Source of the DNA: Variovorax paradoxus NBRC 15149
GTDB lineage: Bacteria; Pseudomonadota; Gammaproteobacteria; Burkholderiales; Burkholderiaceae_C
Assembly: GCF_001591365.1 (NCBI RefSeq)
Contig: NZ_BCUT01000001.1
Span: 2,418,001 to 2,482,000, forward strand
DNA: 64,000 bases
Direction of reading: 5' to 3'
Below the pieces are notes generated by a model. The model saw nothing but the letters and a program-made list of their open reading frames with translations, was not told the DNA's origin and ran no database searches. A program made the translations under genes and the position numbers. This document shows positions 24,713 to 33,348 of the stretch, one piece after another (the first letter of the stretch is position 1; every line of letters begins with the position of its first letter).

Positions 24713-27700
24713 TTATTCGGCGCCGTGGCCGCGCGCGGCGCGCAAGCGGGCGACTTCGGCCGGCAGGTTCTTCCACGCCGGCTCCTGCGGTGCGAAGCGC
24801 GCGCGCATGTAGCCCGCGAGTTCGGCGATCTGACGGTCGTCGAGCGCGTCGCGGAAGGCCGGCATGAAGCCGATGCCCTGGCTCGCGGGCTCGCGCACGC
24901 CATCGAGGATGGTGCGCAGCAGGTTGTCGGGCCGCGCGCTCGTGAGATTGCCGTTGAGCGCGAGCGGGGTGTTCACGCCGAGCAGCGTGGGGCCGTCGCC
25001 GTCGTGATGGCACGACGCGCAGGCGCTGTCGAACATGCGCTGCGCGGGACCGAGCAGCCGGCCCTGCGTGCGCGCCGCGTTGTCGACCACCTGCTGCGCC
25101 ACGGCCTGCGGATCGGCCGCGGGCGCCGGATTGAACGAGGCGAGATACGTGGCCATCGCGCGCACGTCGGCATCGGGCACCTGCGCGAGTTCGCGCACCA
25201 CCTCGGCCATCGGCCCGCCCGCGATGCCATGGCGCGGCGAGTGGCCATTGCGCAGATAGCGGTAGAGCGCGTCGGCGTCCCACGGCACGGCGGACTTCGA
25301 CAGCTGCGTGAGCGCCGGCGCCTCCCAGCCATCGACCATCGCACCCGAGAGAAACGCGCTGCCGCCCTGCTCCGCACCGAGCGCGTTGCGCGGCGTGTGG
25401 CAGGCGCCGCAATGCCCCAGGCCGTTCACGAGGTAGGCGCCGCGGTTCCACTCGGCGCTTTGCGTGGCCACCGGCTGCAGCGGCGCGGGGTCGTGGAAGA
25501 GCGCGTTCCATCCGGCCATGAGCGGCCGCATGCTGAACGGAAACTTCAGTTCGGCCTTCGGCGTCTCGGCGCGCACCGCGGGCATCGACATGAAGTAGGC
25601 GTAGAGCGCCTGCAGGTCGTCGTCACTGGTCCTGGCGAAGGCGGTGTACGGGAAGGCCGGGTACAGATGGTGGCCGTCGCGCGAGACGCCCTCGCGCATC
25701 GCGCGCTGGAAGGCGCTGAACGACCAGCGGCCCAGGCCCGTGTCGGCATCGGGCGTGAGGTTGGTGGTGTAGAGCGTGCCGAAGGGTGTCTGCATCGCGC
25801 GGCCACCCGCATTGGGCGCGCCGCCCGGTGCGGTATGGCACACGGCGCAGTCGCCGAGCGCGGCGAGCACGCGGCCGCGTTCGATGGTGGCCTCGCTGTA
25901 GACCGGGGCGCTGAGAGAGACCGGGGCGATGGCGGAGCGCCAGCCGAGCAGGCCGGCGATGAGGCCGATGCCGCCGATGAAGAGGGCGGTGCCGGTGGCC
26001 CACACGCTCTTGCGCCGAGGCCACGGTGCATTGCTCCTTCCCCTCCCGGGGGAAGGTTGGGATGGGGGCACGGCAGCGCCACCCTTCGAGCGCCGCTCGC
26101 CCCCACCCCCGCCCTCCCCCGGAAGGGGAGGGAGCAAACCCGGATTCAACGCCGCCAGCACCTTCTCCGGCGTGAACGGCGGCTCGCGGAAGCGCACGCC
26201 CGTCGCATCGAAGATCGCATTCGCGATCGCCGCCGTTCCCGGCACCGACGACGACTCGCCCGCGCCGAGCGAGGGTTCGCCGGGCCGCGGCATGTGCATG
26301 ACCTCGATCACCGGCACGTCGCGGAAATTGATGATCGGGTAGCTGCCCCACTCGCGGCTCGCGACCACGCCCGAGGGCCGCACGTCGGGCAGCAGCTGCG
26401 CACCGGCCGCCGCTGCTTCTGCGCCCTGCTGCGGCGCGAACTGCACCTCTTCCTTGAGCGCGCGGCTCGTGGTCTGGATCACATTGCCGTGCACCTGGTG
26501 CTCGACGCCCGCGGGGTTGACCAGCAGCCCCGCGTCGTGCCCCACCACCACGCGGCGCACGTGCACCTCGCCGGTCCTGCGGTTGACCTCGACGTCGGCC
26601 ACCCATGCAGCCCACGCGGCGCCGAAGCCGGGCCACTTGCTGTGGATGTAGCGCGCGTAGGCAAAGCCCTGGCCGAAGAGGATGTCGCCGCCTTCACCGA
26701 GCCCGCCGTCGGCGTTCTCCTCTGGCCCCGTGCGCATGCGCCAGCCCGCCTTCTGCGCGGTGGCCTGCACCAGCTCGACGGCGCGCGGATCGTCCAGGTG
26801 GCGCAGCCGGAACTGCACCGGATCGACGCCAGCCGCGGTGGCCAGCTCGTCGATGTACGACTCGTGCGCAAACGAATTCGGCAGCGCCGACACGCCGCGC
26901 AGCCACGAGGCGCGCACGATCGGCGCCATGTCGTTGACCTTCACGCGCAGGTTGTCGACGCTGTAGGGCGGACGCGCCGTGCGGTCGCCCATCTCGAAGG
27001 CCTGCGCCACCGGCTCGATGGTGCGCGTGAGCAGCAGCGCAAGCGTGGGCGCGCCGTTCGATGGATAGGAGGTTTCGAAGTCGTAGGCGGCGATGCGGCC
27101 GTCGGCCATGAGCCCGCCATCCACCTCCATGAGCTGCGCGGCGCCCTTGGGCTCCCAGGCATGCTCCTGCTCGCGCGTGAGCTGCACGCGCACCGGTGCG
27201 CCCACGGCGCGCGCGAGCAGCGCCGCATCGGCCGCCGCGTCGTCGGCGCCGTTGCGGCCGTAGCAGCCCGCGGCTTCCATGCGGATGACGTCGACCTGCA
27301 CGTCGTCCAGGCCCATGAGCTTCGCGAGATCGGCACGCAGCACGTGCGGGTTCTGCGAGCCGGCCCAGCAACGCAACTGCATGCCGCTGCCGTCCTCCGG
27401 CAGCCACTCGGCCAGCGCGCACGAGGGTCCGATGGACGCGTGCATCTGGTAGGGCCACACATAGGTGCGGTGCATCGGCTGCGCGGCCGCGGCGATCGCG
27501 CCGTCGACGTCGCCCTCGTCGACCAGCAGGCGCTGCGTCGACGGGTTGTCGCGCAGGGCCTGCGCGAGGTTGGACAGGTTGGGCATGCCGGGCCAGGGCT
27601 TCCACCGGACGCGCAATTCGCGCAGCGCCTGTTCGGCGTGCTCCTCGCGCTCGGCCACGATGCCGACGAAGTCGCGGATCACGACCACCGCGCGAATGCC

Positions 27701-28474
27701 GGGAATGTGCGCAATCGACGACTCGTCCACCGACTCGAGCGTGTTGCCGATGAAGTCGCCGTGGTCCGCGCCCGCATACGGCGGGCGCACCACGCGGCCA
27801 TGCAGCATGCCGGGCACGCGCATGTCGTGCACGAACACGAGGTCGCCCGCGAGCTTGGCGGGAATGTCGACGCGGGCTTGGCGCGTGCCGACGATGCGGT
27901 AGTCGGCCGGATCCTTGGGCACCGCGGCGGGGTCGAGCCGCAGCACGGTGCGCTGTCCCGCGACCAGGTCCGCGTAGTTGATGCGGCGGTCCGGCGCCTC
28001 GGCCACGCGCACCACGCCGTTGCGCACCTGCAGCGCCTCGGCGGCCGCGCCGAGCCGCTCGGCCGCGCGCGCCAGCAGCCAGGCGCGCGCCTGCGCGGCG
28101 GCCAGGCGCAGCGGCTGTGCATGGATCTGGATCGAGGCGCTCGCGATCGTCGCGCCCTGGTTGGGCGCGCGTGCGGTGTCGCCGAGCATCATGCGCACGC
28201 AGGGCATGCCGAGCTCGAGCTCCTCGGCCACGATCTGCGCGAGCGCGGTCTGGATGCCGGTGCCCAGGTCGACATGGCCGTTGAGCGCCGAGGCGCTGCC
28301 GTCGTCCCACACGGCGAGCAGGATCTCGTCGCCTTCGATCGGATTGCCCGCCACGGCCGTGGGCTGGCCGTTGGCGGGCGCCGGCGCGGGCGGGGTCTCG
28401 CGCACGATGAGCAGCACGCCGTCGGCCGAGAGAAAGTCCGCGCGCGTGCGCGGCAGATCGGCGCGGCGCGTCAT
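24713..28474 (-). CDS. nicB: Nicotinate dehydrogenase large subunit: molybdopterin domain fused to triheme cytochrome c (NicB type)
   Basis: This subunit hydroxylates an N-heteroaromatic ring, most likely nicotinate to 6-hydroxynicotinate, passing electrons to c-type hemes rather than NAD or oxygen. Of 1253 residues, about 1-780 form the xanthine-dehydrogenase-type molybdopterin domain (ALNGHVDLGTGIQTALAQI, GCYGRNGADDAAADAALLAR, RASWLRGVSALPNSFAHES, the final GAGESSSVPGTAAIANAI). Residues about 778-813 are a low-complexity linker made by an inserted repeat. A membrane helix follows (GTALFIGGIGLIAGLLGW, about 818-838), then three cytochrome c motifs, CAVCH, CGACH and CASCH (near 875, 1021 and 1150). 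The topology puts molybdenum inside and hemes in the periplasm. Pseudomonas NicB has the same plan. Isoquinoline-type substrates are the alternative. Confidence 0.85.
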   Translation of the reverse strand: MTRRADLPRTRADFLSADGVLLIVRETPPAPAPANGQPTAVAGNPIEGDEILLAVWDDGSASALNGHVDLGTGIQTALAQIVAEELELGMPCVRMMLGDTARAPNQGATIASASIQIHAQPLRLAAAQARAWLLARAAERLGAAAEALQVRNGVVRVAEAPDRRINYADLVAGQRTVLRLDPAAVPKDPADYRIVGTRQARVDIPAKLAGDLVFVHDMRVPGMLHGRVVRPPYAGADHGDFIGNTLESVDESSIAHIPGIRAVVVIRDFVGIVAEREEHAEQALRELRVRWKPWPGMPNLSNLAQALRDNPSTQRLLVDEGDVDGAIAAAAQPMHRTYVWPYQMHASIGPSCALAEWLPEDGSGMQLRCWAGSQNPHVLRADLAKLMGLDDVQVDVIRMEAAGCYGRNGADDAAADAALLARAVGAPVRVQLTREQEHAWEPKGAAQLMEVDGGLMADGRIAAYDFETSYPSNGAPTLALLLTRTIEPVAQAFEMGDRTARPPYSVDNLRVKVNDMAPIVRASWLRGVSALPNSFAHESYIDELATAAGVDPVQFRLRHLDDPRAVELVQATAQKAGWRMRTGPEENADGGLGEGGDILFGQGFAYARYIHSKWPGFGAAWAAWVADVEVNRRTGEVHVRRVVVGHDAGLLVNPAGVEHQVHGNVIQTTSRALKEEVQFAPQQGAEAAAAGAQLLPDVRPSGVVASREWGSYPIINFRDVPVIEVMHMPRPGEPSLGAGESSSVPGTAAIANAIFDATGVRFREPPFTPEKVLAALNPGLLPPLPGEGGGGGERRSKGGAAVPPSQPSPGRGRSNAPWPRRKSVWATGTALFIGGIGLIAGLLGWRSAIAPVSLSAPVYSEATIERGRVLAALGDCAVCHTAPGGAPNAGGRAMQTPFGTLYTTNLTPDADTGLGRWSFSAFQRAMREGVSRDGHHLYPAFPYTAFARTSDDDLQALYAYFMSMPAVRAETPKAELKFPFSMRPLMAGWNALFHDPAPLQPVATQSAEWNRGAYLVNGLGHCGACHTPRNALGAEQGGSAFLSGAMVDGWEAPALTQLSKSAVPWDADALYRYLRNGHSPRHGIAGGPMAEVVRELAQVPDADVRAMATYLASFNPAPAADPQAVAQQVVDNAARTQGRLLGPAQRMFDSACASCHHDGDGPTLLGVNTPLALNGNLTSARPDNLLRTILDGVREPASQGIGFMPAFRDALDDRQIAELAGYMRARFAPQEPAWKNLPAEVARLRAARGHGAE
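26032..26137. repeat. Paired inverted REP (BIME-like) read in frame within nicB
   Basis: Two oppositely oriented copies of a REP-like unit (GCTCCTTCCCCTCCCGGGGG... and its inverted relative ...CCCCCGGAAGGGGAGGGAGC) flank a spacer of about 30 bp. The structure and total size match the intergenic copy at 28481-28598. It adds about 35 codons (Gly, Pro, Arg, Ser rich) without a stop, between the molybdopterin and membrane-anchor parts. Confidence 0.85.
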
Positions 28475-28480
28475 GGTCTT

Positions 28481-28598
28481 TGCTCCCTCTCCCCCTGGGA
28501 GAGGGCGGGGGTGAGGGCCGGCGGCGATGGCAAGGGCCGTGCCTGCGCGAAGGCCGATGCCCTCACCCTGACCCTCTCCCGGAGGGAGAGGGAACAAG
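28481..28598. repeat. Paired inverted REP (BIME-like) between nicA and nicB
   Basis: TGCTCCCTCTCCCCCTGGGA... and the inverted ...CCCTCTCCCGGAGGGAGAGG lie about 40 bp apart, each able to form a hairpin. The element fills nearly all of the 133 bp between nicA and nicB and could affect relative expression of the two subunits by mRNA folding. Confidence 0.85.
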
Positions 28599-28607
28599 AC
28601 GGGCGGC

Positions 28608-29111
28608 TCATCGGTTTGCCTCCGCGCGCATCCGCACCGCCGCGCGCTGCACCGCGTCCAGAATCTCGATGTGCGTTCCACACCGGCACAGGTTGCCCGA
28701 GAGCTCGCTGCGGATGCGCGCCTCGCTCGCCTGCGGATCGCGCGCGAGCAGCGCCGCGGCCTGCATCACCATGCCGCTCAGGCAGTAGCCGCACTGCGCG
28801 GCCTGCGCGTCTTCGAAGGCGGCCTGCACCGGATGCCAGCGGCCGCGCGTGCCAAGGCCTTCGAGCGTGGTGATGGCGCGGCCCGCCACGCCATGCGCGG
28901 GAATCACGCAGGCACGCGCCGCCACGCCGTCGACATGCACCGTGCAGGCGCCGCACTGCCCCAGCCCGCAGCCGTACTTGGGCCCGTTCAGGCCGAGGTC
29001 GTTGCGCAGCAGGTGCAGCAGCGTGGCCGCGCGCGGCACGCCCTCGATCGAACAGGCCCTGCCGTTGACCAGCAGGTGCAGCGGCGGCTCAGCGCCGCAA
29101 CTGGCCGTCAC
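28608..29111 (-). CDS. nicA: Nicotinate dehydrogenase small subunit, 2x[2Fe-2S] (NicA type)
   Basis: This iron-sulfur subunit carries electrons from the molybdenum centre of NicB to its hemes. The 167-residue product has the plant-type ferredoxin cluster motif (KYGCGLGQCGACTVHVDG) and the second cluster in the helical C-terminal domain (QCGYCLSGM, then NLCRCGTHIEI). No ATG precedes the domain in frame after the neighbouring gene ends. The best start is a GTG that overlaps the end of the binding-protein gene by 23 bases and has GGAGA upstream. That start choice is moderately certain. It is followed by the repeat element and nicB. Length is close to Pseudomonas NicA (about 157). Confidence 0.87.
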   Translation of the reverse strand: MTASCGAEPPLHLLVNGRACSIEGVPRAATLLHLLRNDLGLNGPKYGCGLGQCGACTVHVDGVAARACVIPAHGVAGRAITTLEGLGTRGRWHPVQAAFEDAQAAQCGYCLSGMVMQAAALLARDPQASEARIRSELSGNLCRCGTHIEILDAVQRAAVRMRAEANR

Positions 29112-30249
29112 GGGTGTACATCTCCAGGTCCACGAAGGTCGAGCCGTTGTGGTTCTTCGCGCTGTACTCGACCGGGAAATCGCCGAATCGCGCATTGCCG
29201 ATGCCTTCGAGCCCGGCAATGAAGCTGTCGCGCGTGAGCGCCTTGCCCGCGCGGCGCAGGCCTTCGACCATCACGCGCGAGGCGATGTAGCCTTCGAGCG
29301 TGGTGTAGCTGTCGATCTTCTCGCCGAACTCGGCGCGGTCGCGCTGGTAGTCGGCCACGATGGGCACGCGCACGGCCTGCGGCGGCGGCACGATGCTGGC
29401 CGTGACCAGGCCCGCGAGCTTGCCTTCGAGCCGCTTGGCGGAACCGGCCGCGTCGGTGATGCCGACCGACAGCGTATAGAGCGGCGCCGCCCCGCCGTTC
29501 GCACGGTAGTCGCGCATGAACACTTCGACCATGCGCCCGGCCATGATCATCAGGACCGCGCCGGGCTTGGCCTCGGCCAGGCTGGCGACCACCTGCTTCG
29601 CGTCTTCGGCGGCAATCGCGAGCGGCAGCGTCTTCACGACCTGCACCTTGTAGTCGGCGGCCAGTTGCTCGCAGGTGGCGAGGTTCGACTTGCCGAAGGC
29701 GCTGTCCTGGTAGACCACCGCGATCGACGCGAGGCTGAGGGTCGAGAGATGGCTGATGATCTTGCGCAGCTCGAGGTCGTAGCCCGCGCGCACGTGGAAC
29801 AGCAGGCGGTTGACCTTGGTGCGGAACGAGGTGGTGCCCACCAGCGGCGCGAACATCGGAACGCCGGCCTTCTCGGCCAGCGGCATCGCGGCCGCGAGGT
29901 TGCCGGTGGCGACGAAGCCCGCGAGCGCGAAGACCTTGTCCTCGTCGATCAGCTTCGCGGTGTTGGCGGCCGTCCTGGCGGGATCGTAGGCATCGTCGTA
30001 GCTGACGAGCTCGAGCTTGCGGCCGTTGATGCCGCCCGCCTTGTTGGCGCGCTCGAAGTACAGCTTGATGCCCGCGCGGTAGTCGATGCCGAAGTCCTTG
30101 GCCGGGCCGCTGAACACGGCCGACTGGCCGATGCGGATGAGGCCGTCGGTCACGCCGTTGTCGGCGCGCGCCGAACGAAGAAGGCCCGGGCCCAGTGCCA
30201 GGGCTGCGCCGCCCGCCACCAGGGCGCGCCTTGAAATCGGAATCGTCAT
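29089..30249 (-). CDS. ABC transporter substrate-binding protein, branched-chain amino acid type (second copy)
   Basis: This is a periplasmic binding protein of the Leu/Ile/Val class (Peripla_BP_6). The 386 residues start with a twin-arginine-like signal, MTIPISRRALVAGGAALALGPG, cleaved near SARA. Ligand-domain segments are IRIGQSAVFSGPAKDFGIDY, ANKAGGINGRKLELVSYDD and FALAGFVATGNLAAAMPLAEKAGVPMFAPLVG. It differs from the binding protein at 35.3-36.5 kb, so the importer may serve two ligands. It is joined to nicA by overlap, which suggests the ligand is the dehydrogenase substrate or a relative. The ligand is inference. Confidence 0.85.
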   Translation of the reverse strand: MTIPISRRALVAGGAALALGPGLLRSARADNGVTDGLIRIGQSAVFSGPAKDFGIDYRAGIKLYFERANKAGGINGRKLELVSYDDAYDPARTAANTAKLIDEDKVFALAGFVATGNLAAAMPLAEKAGVPMFAPLVGTTSFRTKVNRLLFHVRAGYDLELRKIISHLSTLSLASIAVVYQDSAFGKSNLATCEQLAADYKVQVVKTLPLAIAAEDAKQVVASLAEAKPGAVLMIMAGRMVEVFMRDYRANGGAAPLYTLSVGITDAAGSAKRLEGKLAGLVTASIVPPPQAVRVPIVADYQRDRAEFGEKIDSYTTLEGYIASRVMVEGLRRAGKALTRDSFIAGLEGIGNARFGDFPVEYSAKNHNGSTFVDLEMYTRDGQLRR

Positions 30250-30314
30250 GCGTTGTCGAGCTCGTTGTTGTCGTTGTTGCCGGGCGGGTGTGAATGCGGC
30301 GTGGGTCGGTTTGC

Positions 30315-31037
30315 TCAGGCCGCCTGGATGTCGGCGGACTGGATGCGCTTGACGCCCTTGGCCGCCATCTGCTTCCATGCGGCGGCGAGCGAGCCGTTGA
30401 GGTCGATGGCGCGCGTGGCGTCCTCGATCACGTAGACCTCGAAGCCGGCCTTGCGCGCATCGAGCGCGGTCCAGGCCACGCAGAAGTCGGTGGCCAGGCC
30501 GGCCACGTAGACCGTCTTGATGCCGCGCTGCTTGAGGTAGCCGCCCAGGCCGGTGGCGGTCTTGCGGTCGGCCTCCTCGAAGGCGGAATAGCTGTCGACG
30601 CCCTTGTGGAAGCCCTTGCGGACGATGACCTGCGCGGTGGGCAGCTTCAGGTCCTTGTGCAGCGCCGCGTCGTCGGTGCCCTGCACGCAGTGGTCGGGCC
30701 AGAGCACCTGGTTGCCGTACGAGAGCTTGATGCTGCTGAACGGCTTCTGCCCCGGATGCGCGCTCGCGAACGACGCATGGCCCTGCGTGTGCCAGTCCTG
30801 CGTGACCACGATGTTCTCGAACGAATCGGCCAGCTTGTTGATCACCGGCACCACCTCGGCGCCGCCCTTGACGGGCAGCGTGCCGCCGTCGACGAAGCAG
30901 TTCTGCACGTCGATCACGATCAGCGCGGACTTGTCGTTCGGCTTGAGCTTCGGAGCCGCGAACAGCGTTCCGGCCGCGCCCAGCAGGCCCAGTGCGGCCG
31001 TGGACTTCAGAAGGGATCTGCGGTGCGAGTCGTGCAT
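30315..31037 (-). CDS. Nicotinamidase (PncA-like isochorismatase family) with export signal
   Basis: Nicotinamidase hydrolyses nicotinamide to nicotinate and ammonia. The 240-residue product carries the catalytic Asp in LIVIDVQNCFVDGG, metal ligands in VVTQDWHTQGHASF, a Lys in VRKGFHKGVDSYSAF, and the nucleophile Cys in VAGLATDFCVAWTALDA. The N-terminus, HRRSLLKSTAALGLLGAAGTLFA, looks like a twin-arginine signal, so the enzyme is probably periplasmic, unlike most PncA. Placed among transporter and nicotinate dehydrogenase genes, it would feed external nicotinamide into the pathway. A related isochorismatase-type amidase acting on another pyridine amide is possible. Confidence 0.87.
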   Translation of the reverse strand: MHDSHRRSLLKSTAALGLLGAAGTLFAAPKLKPNDKSALIVIDVQNCFVDGGTLPVKGGAEVVPVINKLADSFENIVVTQDWHTQGHASFASAHPGQKPFSSIKLSYGNQVLWPDHCVQGTDDAALHKDLKLPTAQVIVRKGFHKGVDSYSAFEEADRKTATGLGGYLKQRGIKTVYVAGLATDFCVAWTALDARKAGFEVYVIEDATRAIDLNGSLAAAWKQMAAKGVKRIQSADIQAA

Positions 31038-31090
31038 GGCGTGTGCTCCGGTGGTTGATGACAAAAAAGAAAATGGCCGCGTGGGTGCGG

Positions 31091-31825
31091 CTAGACGCTC
31101 AGGTAGGCGCGGCGCACCTCTTCGTTGGCCGCGAGCTCTGCCATGGTGGCGTGGTAGCGGATCTGGCCCTTCTCGAGCACATAGGCGCGGTCGGATACCA
31201 GCTCGGCAAAGTGCATGTTCTGCTCCGACAGCAGGATGCTCACGCCCTGCGCCTTGAGTTCGAGGATCATGTTGGCCATCTGCTCGACGATGACCGGCGC
31301 CACGCCTTCGGAGGGCTCGTCGAGCAGCACCAGGTACGGATTGCCCATGAGCGTGCGCGCCACGGTGAGCATCTGCTGCTCGCCGCCGCTCATGCGGCCA
31401 CCCGGGCGGTCGGGCATTTCGCCCAGGTTGGGAAAGAGCTTGAACAGCCGCTCGGGCGTCCACAGCGGCGCCTCGCTGCCGTCGGCCCAGCGGCGCGGCG
31501 GCTGCTTGCCGACTTCGAGGTTCTCCATCACCGTGAGATCGGTGAACACGCGGCGGTCCTCGGGCACGAAACCCAGGCCGAGCTTCGCCGCGTGATGGGG
31601 CTCGCTCTTCGAGATGTCGTGGCCGAGGAAGCTGACGCCGCCCTTGCGCTTGGCGAGCATGCCGATCAGCGTCTTGAGCGTGGTCGACTTGCCCGCGCCA
31701 TTGCGACCCATGAGCGCGACGACCTCGCCGCGCCGCACTTCAAGATCGACGTCGTAGAGGATCTGTGCGGCGCCGTACCAGGCGCACAGCGAGTTCGCCT
31801 TCAACAGTGTTTCGTGCGTGCTCAT
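31091..31825 (-). CDS. ABC transporter ATP-binding protein, LivF type
   Basis: One of the two ATPases of a branched-chain-amino-acid-type importer. The 244 residues have Walker A GRNGAGKST, the signature motif RMSGGEQQMLTVART, Walker B YLVLLDEPSEG and an H-loop near SILLSEQNMH. Its start overlaps the livG-type stop (ATGA), so the two ATPases are made together. The nicotinamidase follows after 53 bases. The cargo is likely a pyridine carboxylate or amide, judging only from the neighbours. Confidence 0.92.
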   Translation of the reverse strand: MSTHETLLKANSLCAWYGAAQILYDVDLEVRRGEVVALMGRNGAGKSTTLKTLIGMLAKRKGGVSFLGHDISKSEPHHAAKLGLGFVPEDRRVFTDLTVMENLEVGKQPPRRWADGSEAPLWTPERLFKLFPNLGEMPDRPGGRMSGGEQQMLTVARTLMGNPYLVLLDEPSEGVAPVIVEQMANMILELKAQGVSILLSEQNMHFAELVSDRAYVLEKGQIRYHATMAELAANEEVRRAYLSV

Positions 31826-32628
31826 GCGGTTGCTGCTCCCACGGCCGCGTTCACTTCGGCGGCTTTCTCTGCGATCTTCTCGAAGGTCTTGCCGCTGCCG
31901 AAGTACACCTCCTGCACCTTCGGATGGTCGCGGATCTCGAGCGGCTTGCCCTGCGCGATCAGGCGGCCGCGGGCCAGCACGATCATGCGGTCGGCGTAGG
32001 CGAACACCACGTCCATGCTGTGCTCGGTGAACAGCACCGCCAGGCCACGCTGGACCACGAGCTCCTTGGTCAGCGCCATCAGCGAGTTGCGCTCCTTCGG
32101 CGCCATGCCGGCGGTGGGCTCGTCCATCAGCAGCAGCTTGGGCGCGTTGGCCATCGCGATCGCGAGCTCGACGCGCTTGACGTCGCCATAGGCGAGCTCG
32201 CTGCAGGGCCGGTCGGCCTGCGCTTTCATGCCGACCTGGTCGAGCAGCGCCAGCGCTTCGACGCGCTTGTGGTCCGCCGCGCGGCGCCACATCGAGAACA
32301 GCTTGCCGTCATGCGAGAGCATCGCCATCTGCACGTTCTCGGCGACGGTGAGCGAGGCAAAGGTTTCGGCGATCTGGAAGGTGCGGCCCACGCCCTTGCG
32401 CCAGATCTCGCGCGGCTTCTGGCCCACGAGCTCATGGCCGTCGAACACGATCGAACCCTGGTCGGCCTTGAGCTGGCCGTTGACCATGTTGAAGGTGGTC
32501 GACTTGCCGGCGCCGTTCGGGCCGATGAGGGCCAGCAGCTCGCCGGCCTCGAGCTCGAAGCTGATGCCGTCGACGGCTTTGACGCCGCCGAAGGATTTGC
32601 CTAGGTTGTCTACTTTGAGGAGGGTCAT
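31822..32628 (-). CDS. ABC transporter ATP-binding protein, LivG type
   Basis: This is the second ATPase of the importer, 268 residues. It has Walker A GPNGAGKST, the LivG-typical GRTFQIAETFASLTVAENV, a signature region ELAYGDVKRVELAIAMA (LAYGD in place of LSGGQ, usual for LivG), Walker B LLLMDEPTAGM and VLFTEHSMDVVF. The C-terminal tail is alanine-rich. The permease gene is 720 bp upstream, separated by a large palindromic repeat, so coupling to the permease transcript is less certain than usual. Confidence 0.92.
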   Translation of the reverse strand: MTLLKVDNLGKSFGGVKAVDGISFELEAGELLALIGPNGAGKSTTFNMVNGQLKADQGSIVFDGHELVGQKPREIWRKGVGRTFQIAETFASLTVAENVQMAMLSHDGKLFSMWRRAADHKRVEALALLDQVGMKAQADRPCSELAYGDVKRVELAIAMANAPKLLLMDEPTAGMAPKERNSLMALTKELVVQRGLAVLFTEHSMDVVFAYADRMIVLARGRLIAQGKPLEIRDHPKVQEVYFGSGKTFEKIAEKAAEVNAAVGAATA

Positions 32629-32637
32629 TTCTGGCTT

Positions 32638-32673
32638 ACTCCCTCTCCCTCTGGGAGAGGGTTGGGGTGAGGG
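32638..32673. repeat. Single REP-like hairpin
   Basis: CCCTCTCCCTCTGGGAGAGGG followed by TTGGGGTGAGGG is the same unit found in the paired elements near nicA and nicB. It lies 10 bases upstream of the livG start codon, so it overlaps or abuts the ribosome-binding region. Confidence 0.8.
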
Positions 32674-32731
32674 CTGGCGGCCTTTCCATCGCTGCCGATC
32701 TTTCGATCTGTGCTGATCGTTTGCTTCCCGA

Positions 32732-33304
32732 GGCCGGGTCTCGCCCCGGCGGGCGACCTACTTTTCTTTGCTTCGCCAAAGAAACGTAGGCAAAAGAAAG
32801 GCGACCCCACTGTTTGCGACCCCTTCGCTTCGCTACGGGGCAACCTGCGGTGCTCGCGTTTCGCGGGGTCTCGCCCGAACTCGCTTCGCTCAGACAAGGG
32901 CGAGCCCTGATCCGCGAAACGCTCCGCTCCTCGGCGCATACAGAGGGGCTTCGAAACCACACGGGCCTTTGCTTCGCTCGGCCACCAAGCCACCGCGGCG
33001 CGCAGCGCCGCGGTGGTTGGGATTGGATTGGGCTGTTGGTATTGGCTGTTGGTATTGGGGCCGAGCGAAGCGAAGGCCACCCGCTCCCACCCCTTCTGTA
33101 TGCGCCGAGGAGCGCAGATGGAGGCGGGATCAGGGCCGCAGCTGTTTGAGCGAAGCGAGTTCTGCGGACCCCCGCCGTAATCGAGCACCGCAGGTTGCCC
33201 GCAGCGCAGCGGAGGGACGCAGACAGTAGGGTCGCCTTTCTTTTGCCTACGTTTCTTTGGCGAAGCAAAGAAAAGTAGGTCGCCCGCCGGGGCGAGACCC
33301 GGCC
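32732..33304. repeat. Palindromic repeat element of about 570 bp between livG and the permease gene
   Basis: The ends are a perfect 76-bp inverted repeat (32732-32807 and 33229-33304). Inward, the arms continue as an imperfect inverted repeat with islands of identity, for example AACTCGCTTCGCTCA and CTCCTCGGCGCATACAGA. The centre is a perfect 11-bp stem (32990-33000 with 33006-33016). A 13-bp direct duplication (GGCTGTTGGTATT) sits right of centre. Open frames cross it on both strands, but only because the arms lack stops; they show no start site, domain or codon pattern of a gene. No transposase is present. It fills most of the 720-bp gap from 32629 to 33348, in which nothing else is seen besides the REP unit. 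Confidence 0.9.
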
Positions 33305-33348
33305 CCCGCCAAAAAAAGAACCCCCAAAGAACAAAAGACAACCGCCCT

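Noticed and set aside
24713..29111. Isoquinoline 1-oxidoreductase or aldehyde dehydrogenase identity for the molybdenum enzyme
   Set aside because: These share the fold, but the cytochrome fusion and the nicotinamidase and 6-hydroxynicotinate reductase neighbours favour nicotinate. It remains the main alternative.
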